Assembly (NCBI GenBank): GCA_023254015.1
Contig: JALQYS010000584.1
Location: forward strand, 1-5,661
DNA from: Paracoccaceae bacterium
GTDB lineage: Bacteria > Pseudomonadota > Alphaproteobacteria > Rhodobacterales > Rhodobacteraceae
Reading direction: 5' to 3'
DNA length: 5,661 nt
This document shows, piece by piece, positions 1 through 4,782 of the stretch. The notes beneath the pieces are model-generated. The model made no database searches. It was not told the origin of the DNA and saw nothing but the letters and a program-made list of their open reading frames with translations. The stretch's first letter is position 1. Each line of letters begins with the position of its first letter. Made by a program: the position numbers and the translations under genes.

Positions 1-1638
1 ACCAAGCTGAAACGCGCCCATGTGGTGCTGGATTCGGCCGAGCGGGAGGCTGCTATCTGGCAGGGCGCGCAGAACCTTGCCTTCGCGGCCGGCATGGAAG
101 TGGTTGAGGACAAGGGCCTTTTGACCGAAGTCGCCGGACTGGTGGAATGGCCGGTCCCGCTGATGGGCCGCATTGCCGAGGACTTCCTGCATCTGCCGCC
201 CGAGGTTCTGCAAACCTCGATGAAGGAACATCAAAAGTTCTTTTCGGTGAAAAATCCGCGCACCGGCCGGATCGAGGGCTTTGTCACCGTCGCCAATACC
301 CAACCCGCCGACCATGGCGCGACGATCCTCAAGGGCAACCAGAAGGTGCTGACCGCGCGCCTGTCAGATGCCCGGTTCTTCTATGAAAACGACCTGCGGG
401 TGGCCAAGGCGGGGATGGGGGAATGGCTTGACGGGCTGAAATCCGTGACCTTCCACAACAAACTTGGCAGCCAGGCCGACCGTATCGGTCGCATCGCGGC
501 CTTGGCGCGTGAAATCGCCCCGCTTGTCGGCGCGGACGCCGCTCTCGCGGAGCAGGCGGCCAAACTTGCGAAGGCTGACCTGCGGTCCTCGATGGTGGGT
601 GAATTCCCCGAACTTCAGGGCCTGATGGGCCTGTATTACGCCCGCGCCGCCGGCCTGCCGGAACCCGTGGCCCTTGCCGCCCGCGACCACTATTCGCCGC
701 TGGGCCCTTCGGACGCGGTGCCCACCGACCCGGTTTCAGTGGCCGTGGCGCTGGCCGACAAGATCGACACGCTGACCGGCTTCTGGGCGATTGATGAAAA
801 GCCCACCGGCTCGAAAGACCCCTTCGCGCTGCGGCGGGCCGCGTTGGGGGTGATCCGCTTGGTCCTGACCAACGAGGTGCGCTTCGATCTGGCGTCGACC
901 CTTCTTCTTGCCCTGTCACGCAACATCCTTGCCGTGGGGCAGGGGCATGGCGCTCCGGTGGACTTCACGGAGAATTCGCTCAAGGATCTGACGGGCTCGG
1001 TTGCCACCCGCGCCCGCGCCCTGTTTGGCGCGGTGGCCGAACATGTCCAGTTCTTCCGGGACGAGGTTCGCGCCATGATCGGTGCCACTGTCGAGAACCC
1101 CGACAGCCGCACCAACGACCTCCTCTCCTTCTTCCATGACCGGCTGAAAGTCTTCCTCAAAGACCAGGGCATTCGCCATGACGTCATTGATGCCTGCCTT
1201 GCCATGCCGGGCAATGACGACCTGACGCTCCTTGTCAAACGCGCCGAGGCGTTGGCGGCCTTCCTGAAAACCGAAGACGGCCCGAACCTGCTGCAAGGCT
1301 ACAAACGTGCGAACACCATCCTGACTCAGGCTGAACAGAAGGATGGGGTGGAATACTCCTTTGGCGCGGACGTGAAATTCGCCGAAACCGACGAGGAGCG
1401 CGCGCTCTTTGCCGCCCTCGACGCGGCCGAGGCCGCCATCACCCCCGCCATGGCGGCCGAGGATTTCCCCGCCGCCATGCGTGGCATGGCCCAACTCCGC
1501 GCGCCCATCGATGCCTTCTTCACCGCCGTGCAAGTGAACAGCGACAACCAGATCGTGCGCCGCAACCGGCTGAACCTTCTGCACCGCATCCGCGCCATCT
1601 GTTCCGGCGTGGCCGACCTGACCAGGATCGAAGGCTAG
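1..1638 (+). CDS. glyS: Glycyl-tRNA synthetase beta subunit, 5'-truncated by the window edge
   Basis: Beta subunit of the heterotetrameric (alpha2beta2) bacterial glycyl-tRNA synthetase, which charges tRNA-Gly in the cytoplasm. The reading frame is open from base 1, so the GTG at 22 is internal; the real start lies upstream. The 545 codons present compare with roughly 690-750 residues for the whole protein, so about a quarter is missing at the N-terminus. Visible family blocks are EVAGLVEWPVPLMG near 130-173; KADLRSSMVGEFPELQG near 571-624; the HD-like region with DHYSP (685-699) and ADKIDTL (about 754-774); PTGSKDPFALRR (802-837); and a C-terminal DALR-type anticodon-binding domain (about 1330-1635) with APIDAFFTAVQVN followed by RRNRLNLLHRI. 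The C-terminus is intact, ending in TAG at 1636-1638. glyQ would be expected upstream, outside the window. The gene converges on the minus-strand cluster and shows no sign of decay. Confidence 0.97.
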   Translation, partial: TKLKRAHVVLDSAEREAAIWQGAQNLAFAAGMEVVEDKGLLTEVAGLVEWPVPLMGRIAEDFLHLPPEVLQTSMKEHQKFFSVKNPRTGRIEGFVTVANTQPADHGATILKGNQKVLTARLSDARFFYENDLRVAKAGMGEWLDGLKSVTFHNKLGSQADRIGRIAALAREIAPLVGADAALAEQAAKLAKADLRSSMVGEFPELQGLMGLYYARAAGLPEPVALAARDHYSPLGPSDAVPTDPVSVAVALADKIDTLTGFWAIDEKPTGSKDPFALRRAALGVIRLVLTNEVRFDLASTLLLALSRNILAVGQGHGAPVDFTENSLKDLTGSVATRARALFGAVAEHVQFFRDEVRAMIGATVENPDSRTNDLLSFFHDRLKVFLKDQGIRHDVIDACLAMPGNDDLTLLVKRAEALAAFLKTEDGPNLLQGYKRANTILTQAEQKDGVEYSFGADVKFAETDEERALFAALDAAEAAITPAMAAEDFPAAMRGMAQLRAPIDAFFTAVQVNSDNQIVRRNRLNLLHRIRAICSGVADLTRIEG

Positions 1639-1640
1639 AC

Positions 1641-1669
1641 CTTTCCTCTTGGCAGAAATACTCCGGGGG
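1641..1669. repeat. Probable Rhodobacteraceae-type dispersed intergenic motif
   Basis: Two bases after the glyS stop lies a stretch with the core GGCAGAAATACTCCGG, preceded by a pyrimidine-rich CTTTCCTCTT and followed by a G run. Read on the minus strand it becomes CCGGAGTATTTCTGCC followed by AAGAGGAAAG. From memory, sequences of the form CCCCGGAGTATTT...CCAAGA recur at many gene ends in Rhodobacter, Paracoccus and roseobacter genomes. Only one copy is in this window, so repetition is not shown here and the assignment rests on recollection. It directly abuts the hairpin region at 1674-1733 and may form one composite element with it. Confidence 0.45.
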
Positions 1670-1673
1670 TGAA

Positions 1674-1700
1674 TGTCCTTGGCGCCTTGCGCCAGGGACA
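1674..1700. other. 12-bp stem-loop just downstream of glyS
   Basis: TGTCCTTGGCGC (1674-1685) pairs with GCGCCAGGGACA (1689-1700) around a CTT loop; the only non-Watson-Crick pair is one T-G wobble. It begins 35 bp after the glyS stop. No T tract follows directly, so alone it is a poor intrinsic terminator on the + strand; it may protect the 3' end of the mRNA or form part of a repeat cassette. Its 3' arm is also the 5' arm of the next hairpin, so the two structures exclude each other. Confidence 0.6.
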
Positions 1701-1733
1701 AGAGGGGGCTGGCCCCCTCTTTTCGCTTGTCCC
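1695..1733 (+). terminator. Likely intrinsic terminator of glyS (hairpin with short T tract)
   Basis: The core stem AAGAGGGGG (1700-1708) pairs with CCCCCTCTT (1713-1721) around the loop CTGG, and Ts run from 1720 to 1723. A flanking pair GGGACAAG (1695-1702) and CTTGTCCC (1726-1733) can extend or replace the lower part of the stem, leaving a small bulge. The very stable G/C stem and T run, 62 bp downstream of the glyS stop, fit rho-independent termination, although the T tract is short. The near symmetry means it may also act on the minus strand. Confidence 0.6.
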
Positions 1734-1744
1734 ATGGCACCGGT

Positions 1745-1765
1745 GGTTGCCCGAAAAGGGCAATC
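1745..1765. other. Small hairpin with GAAAA loop
   Basis: TTGCCC (1747-1752) pairs with GGGCAA (1758-1763) around a GAAAA loop, with one wobble and one G-C pair possible outside. No T run follows on the + strand. Its role is unknown and it could be chance. The rest of 1734-1820 shows no coding signal that I can support. Confidence 0.3.
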
Positions 1766-1820
1766 GCCGTACCCGGCCCATCCGCAGCGGCGGGCTCCCC
1801 CGCATGAGCGACCTCAGGTC

Positions 1821-1870
1821 AAAAAGGAAACGGGCCTGCCGCGGGCACAACCGCCCAGCCGACAGGCCCG
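1821..1870 (-). terminator. Intrinsic terminator of the minus-strand cluster
   Basis: On the minus strand, 20 bp past the stop of the glutamine synthetase-like gene, CGGGCCTG (1870-1863) pairs with CAGGCCCG (1838-1831). A second short stem, GGGC/GCCC (1856-1853 with 1846-1843), sits inside it around a six-base loop. The hairpin is followed by TTTCCTTTTT (1830-1821). Position, stem stability and U-rich tail make this a convincing rho-independent terminator ending transcription of the three-gene cluster before it runs into glyS. Confidence 0.8.
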
Positions 1871-1890
1871 GGAAATGAAGCGCAGCCGCT

Positions 1891-3279
1891 TCAGACCGTG
1901 TGCAGGTAAAGGTCGAAATCAACCTCGCTGACAGTGCGCATGACGCGGGCATATTCGGCGGCCTTCACGGCGGTGAAGGTGCGGTGCATGTCCTCGCCCA
2001 AGGCCTCTTTCAGAAAGGCCGAGCCCTGCGCCGCCTTGATGGCTGACCGCCAGTCGTCCGGCATCACAATGGTGGTTTCCGCGTCATAGCCATTGCCGGT
2101 GACCTCCGGGCCGGGGTCGATCTTGTTCTTCAGCCCATGGCGGATGCCCGCCAGAACGGTGGCAGCCACCAGATAGGGGTTGGCATCCACCCCCGCCGGG
2201 CGATGCTCGATCCGCCGGGCGCGAATGTCGCCTGCCGGGATGCGCAGGGCGACCGAGCGGTTGTTGACGCCCCAGGTGGGCGAGACCGGCGCATAGGACT
2301 GGCTGGCAAAGCGGCGCCAGGAATTCGCATGCGGGGCAAAGACCAGCATCGATTCGCCCATGGTCTGCTGCAGCCCGCCGATGGCGTGACGGATTGTGTC
2401 GTTCCACTGCCCCTCAACCGCCTCGACAAAGACATTCTGGCCCTTGGCATCCTGCAAGGAGACGTGGAAATGCATGCCCGAGCCAGCGTAATTCTCGTTC
2501 GGCTTGGCCATGAAACAGGCGGTGACGCCGTGAAGCCGCGCATGCATCCTGACCAGCCGCTTCAGCCGCATCAGGTCATCGGCGGCCTGCATCACGTTTT
2601 CGCGGTAGTGCAGCGTCAGCTCATATTGGCCCGGTGCAAATTCGGAGATCAGGGTTTCGGCCTTGATCCCTGCGGCCTTGGCACCTGCGTAGACATCGTT
2701 GAAAAGCGGCAGCATGCCCTGCAGCTGGTCCACCGAGTAGACATCGGTTTTCGAGTTGCGGCGGCGGTCCAGCACGTCGCGGGCGGGAATCATCTTGCCG
2801 TTCGCATCGCGCTCATTCTCCAGAAGGAAGAATTCCAGCTCGAACGCCCCGGCCGGATACAGCCCTTCGGCGGCCATGGCATCCACCTGGTTTTGCAGGG
2901 CGTGGCGGGGGTCTGACGTCATCTGACTGCCGTCAAGGTTGTAAAGCGACATGAAAACTTCGCCCCGGGGCGGGTTGGTGCCCGCCAGCGGCACCAGCGT
3001 GCCGGGGATTGGCCAGGCCCGACGGTCGCCGTCGCCCTGATCCCAGATCAGCCCGGTTTCATGGACATCTTCGCCGCAGATATCGAGGCCCAGAATCGAA
3101 ATCGGCATGTGCCGGCCGGATTTGTAGATGGAAAGCAACTCATGCCGACGGATGATCTTGCCCCGGCCAATGCCGTTGGAATCGTGCAGGATGATGTCGA
3201 AAGCCTCGATTTCCGGGTGGGCGTCGAGAAAGGCTTCGGCCTCGGCAACGGTGGAACCCGAGGGGGAGAGGGTGGTCAT
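1891..3279 (-). CDS. Glutamine synthetase family protein, probable gamma-glutamyl-amine (gamma-glutamylputrescine-type) ligase
   Basis: A 462-residue cytoplasmic ATP-dependent ligase of the glutamine synthetase superfamily, close in length to E. coli PuuA (472). It should join glutamate through its gamma-carboxyl to an amine. The beta-grasp N-terminal domain spans about 20-115 and the catalytic domain about 120-460. Conserved metal, ATP and glutamate residues are visible: E147 and E149 (FELEFFLL), E213 and E220 (SEFAPGQYEL), H270 (AGSGMHFHVSL), R323, R341 (NNRSVALRIP), and E358/R360 (RRIEHRPAGVDANPYL). The ammonium-site positions of true glutamine synthetase are changed: the Glu327-equivalent is Y329, and the DGSS loop reads SNGIGRGK, as in PuuA. 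There is no adenylylation-type tail motif. The gene starts 12 bp after the aminotransferase stop, with only a weak purine-rich SD (GAAAGA), which suggests translational coupling. The exact amine (putrescine, another polyamine, isopropylamine-like) cannot be read from the sequence; puuA is the nearest symbol but I leave it unassigned. Confidence 0.92.
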   Translation of the reverse strand: MTTLSPSGSTVAEAEAFLDAHPEIEAFDIILHDSNGIGRGKIIRRHELLSIYKSGRHMPISILGLDICGEDVHETGLIWDQGDGDRRAWPIPGTLVPLAGTNPPRGEVFMSLYNLDGSQMTSDPRHALQNQVDAMAAEGLYPAGAFELEFFLLENERDANGKMIPARDVLDRRRNSKTDVYSVDQLQGMLPLFNDVYAGAKAAGIKAETLISEFAPGQYELTLHYRENVMQAADDLMRLKRLVRMHARLHGVTACFMAKPNENYAGSGMHFHVSLQDAKGQNVFVEAVEGQWNDTIRHAIGGLQQTMGESMLVFAPHANSWRRFASQSYAPVSPTWGVNNRSVALRIPAGDIRARRIEHRPAGVDANPYLVAATVLAGIRHGLKNKIDPGPEVTGNGYDAETTIVMPDDWRSAIKAAQGSAFLKEALGEDMHRTFTAVKAAEYARVMRTVSEVDFDLYLHTV

Positions 3280-3291
3280 GGGCGTGGTCTT

Positions 3292-4659
3292 TCAGGCAAA
3301 GAGTTCGGTCAGCACTTCGTCAAAGGCGGTGATCAGGCGATCGACCTGACGTTTTCGGGTCGCCGGGCTGACAAGCATCATGTTGTGGAAGGGCGCAATC
3401 AGGCTGCCGCGGTTGAGAAGGGCAGTGTGCAGCGCGGCCTCGACCTGCGGCTGGTGGGCAAGCCCCGCCTCGGCCCCGTTCTTCAGCGGCCCGGGGGCGC
3501 AGATGAACTCGACCCGGGCCCCGACGCGGACGACATGCCACGGGGCCTTGTGGCGATCGATTGACTTTTTCAAACCATGGGCCAGCCGTTCGGCCAGCTT
3601 TTCCATGTGATTATAGTTCTTTTCGGTCATTACCTCGGAAAGGTTGGCCTTGAGGCAGGCAAATTGCATCGGGTTGGCAGACAGCGTGGTTCCCATGCCA
3701 GAATGGCCGGGCGCGCGCGCTGCATTGGCCGCCTCGTAGGCTTGCGCGATCTCGTCGGTCATGCCCCAGACGGCGGTGGGCATCCCGCCCGCCACGCATT
3801 TGCCAACCACGAACATGTCGGGCGACAGCGAATGCACCCGTGTATAGCCGCCAAGGCCCGAGGAGATGGTGTGCGTCTCATCAATGATGAGCAGCGCGCC
3901 ATAGCGGCGCGAAAGCGTCCGCAGCCCGTCATGGAAGCCCGCGTCGGGCAGCACCATGCAGGAGTTGGTCATCACCGGCTCGGTCAGGATCGCCGCGATC
4001 TCGCCGGTTTTCAAAGCCTCTTCCACCGCGGCCAGGTCATTGAATTCGACGCAGGTGGCCAAGGTTGTCAGGTCGGCCACCTGGCCCAGCAGGCCCTGGC
4101 GGTTTTGGGTTTTTCCGTTGGACAACTCGACCATCGCGTCATCCACCGTGCCGTGGTAGCAGCCGTTGAACACCAAGATCTTTGGCTTGCCGGTCACAGC
4201 GCGGGCCACGCGGATGGCAAAACGGTTGGCATCGGTGGCCGTTGTGGCGATTTGCCAGCGGAAGGGGCCGAAGATCGCGCGCAACAGCTGTCCGGCCTCA
4301 AGCGCGTCCTCGGTCGGCAGCATGTAGGTCAGCCCGCGCGTCGCCTGATGGCGAATGGCCTTGGCGACCGGATCGGGCGAATGGCCGAACATGCTGCCGG
4401 TGTCGCCCAGGCAGAAATCGTCGATCTCATAGCCGTCGATGTCGGTGATCCGCGCGCCCTTGGCCTTGGCGACCAAAGGCAGGTGCGGCATCGGCCAGTC
4501 CTTCATCCAATGCAGCGGCACGCCCGACACAAAGGCCTCGGCCCCCTTGTCGAGTGCCGCTTTGGCCTTGGGACGGGAGGCGGCATAGCGTTTGGCCTCG
4601 CGTGTGGCGAAGGATTTCAGCCGGTCCGCGTCAATGCCGGCGATCAGGTCATGGGCCAT
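3292..4659 (-). CDS. Class III PLP-dependent aminotransferase (glutamate-1-semialdehyde aminomutase-like)
   Basis: A 455-residue fold-type I PLP enzyme of the class III (omega/GSA-aminomutase-like) group, presumably cytoplasmic. The substrate-entry region includes LGDTGSMFGHSPDPVAKAI (84-102). The PLP-phosphate segment TTATDANRFAIRVARAVTG (139-157) replaces the usual SGTEAN. NGCYHG (165-170) supplies the ring-stacking aromatic Y168. E227 lies in TEPVMTN and D260 in IIDETHT (N1 of PLP). K287 in VVGKCVAGGMP is the Schiff-base lysine, and GTTLSANP (323-330) matches the GTLSGNP block of GSA aminomutases. Met at 4659 was chosen as start because GGGAG lies 7 bp upstream; a Met 23 codons earlier has no such support and would run into the palindromic region. 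The gene is probably cotranscribed with the ligase downstream (12-bp gap). It is unlikely to be HemL: it is longer, the key motifs diverge, and the neighbours are amine-metabolism enzymes. The substrate is unknown. Confidence 0.88.
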   Translation of the reverse strand: MAHDLIAGIDADRLKSFATREAKRYAASRPKAKAALDKGAEAFVSGVPLHWMKDWPMPHLPLVAKAKGARITDIDGYEIDDFCLGDTGSMFGHSPDPVAKAIRHQATRGLTYMLPTEDALEAGQLLRAIFGPFRWQIATTATDANRFAIRVARAVTGKPKILVFNGCYHGTVDDAMVELSNGKTQNRQGLLGQVADLTTLATCVEFNDLAAVEEALKTGEIAAILTEPVMTNSCMVLPDAGFHDGLRTLSRRYGALLIIDETHTISSGLGGYTRVHSLSPDMFVVGKCVAGGMPTAVWGMTDEIAQAYEAANAARAPGHSGMGTTLSANPMQFACLKANLSEVMTEKNYNHMEKLAERLAHGLKKSIDRHKAPWHVVRVGARVEFICAPGPLKNGAEAGLAHQPQVEAALHTALLNRGSLIAPFHNMMLVSPATRKRQVDRLITAFDEVLTELFA

Positions 4660-4666
4660 GAGGCGA

Positions 4667-4671
4667 CTCCC
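4667..4671 (-). promoter_or_regulatory. Ribosome binding site of the aminotransferase gene
   Basis: GGGAG on the minus strand sits 7 bp upstream of the ATG at 4659-4657. It decides between this start and the in-frame ATG at 4728. Confidence 0.7.
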
Positions 4672-4687
4672 AAAATCTTGTCGCTGT

Positions 4688-4715
4688 CTTATGCCCCAAA
4701 ATTTGATCAAATCAA
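4688..4715 (-). promoter_or_regulatory. Weak candidate sigma-70-type promoter for aminotransferase-ligase
   Basis: On the minus strand TTGATT (4715-4710, 4/6 to consensus) and CATAAG (4693-4688, 4/6) are 16 bp apart, placing a start site about 20 bp before the aminotransferase ATG. If real, the last two genes could be transcribed independently of the TPP-enzyme gene. The match is modest and AT-rich intergenic DNA can give this by chance. Confidence 0.3.
4701..4712. promoter_or_regulatory. ATTTGATCAAAT perfect palindrome, possible operator
   Basis: A 12-bp perfect dyad 41 bp upstream of the aminotransferase start. It overlaps the -35/spacer of the candidate promoter, which is where a repressor would bind. 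No regulator gene is in the window to pair it with. The family of the binding protein cannot be named. Confidence 0.35.
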
Positions 4716-4728
4716 AGCGGGCTGGCAT

Positions 4729-4776
4729 GAATTTTCGTCGAAAATTCGGGGTGTGCGATTTTTCGACGAAAAATCG
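4729..4776. repeat. Twin dyad repeat: two 19-21 bp perfect palindromes in tandem
   Basis: Dyad 1 (4729-4747) is GAATTTTCG-T-CGAAAATTC. Dyad 2 (4756-4776) has arms CGATTTTTCG and CGAAAAATCG around a central A. The centres (4738, 4766) are 28 bp apart, and each dyad is followed by CGGGG, so 4729-4751 and 4757-4779 form an imperfect direct repeat with 20 of 23 positions equal. The three differences are the central base and one symmetric pair, so each copy stays a perfect palindrome. The element starts 6 bp past the TPP-enzyme stop and ends 69 bp before the aminotransferase start. Possible roles are a two-site operator, a weak intra-operon attenuator or mRNA-processing hairpin, or a dispersed repeat. 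No U tract follows on the minus strand (CACACCCCG comes next), which argues against a simple terminator. Confidence 0.75.
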
Positions 4777-4782
4777 GGGCTG

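Noticed and set aside
22..24. GTG at 22 as the real glyS start
   Set aside because: The frame is open upstream to base 1, and the protein would begin in the middle of a conserved region of the beta subunit.
916..1740. 274-residue minus-strand open frame opposite glyS
   Set aside because: Antisense shadow of a conserved gene; it spans the glyS stop and the hairpin region and has no recognisable domain.
1669..1931. Short + strand open frames across the convergent intergenic region
   Set aside because: They cross two hairpins and the minus-strand terminator, run into the end of the ligase gene, and translate to basic, proline-rich low-complexity peptides typical of non-coding GC-rich DNA.
2137..2916. 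259-residue + strand open frame opposite the ligase gene
   Set aside because: Antisense shadow: the minus-strand frame has clear glutamine synthetase motifs throughout, and the + frame shows no recognisable domain.
3292..4659. Assignment of the transaminase as hemL
   Set aside because: Key motifs deviate (TTATDAN, DETHT), it is longer than typical HemL, and alphaproteobacteria normally make ALA with ALA synthase (HemA).
4660..4728. Longer aminotransferase starting at the ATG at 4728 (23 extra residues)
   Set aside because: No Shine-Dalgarno there, the extension has no family-like sequence, and it covers AT-rich regulatory-looking DNA; the ATG at 4659 has GGGAG at good spacing.
4729..4776. 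CRISPR or long tandem repeat array
   Set aside because: Only two units, each internally palindromic, with a spacing too short for CRISPR spacers.
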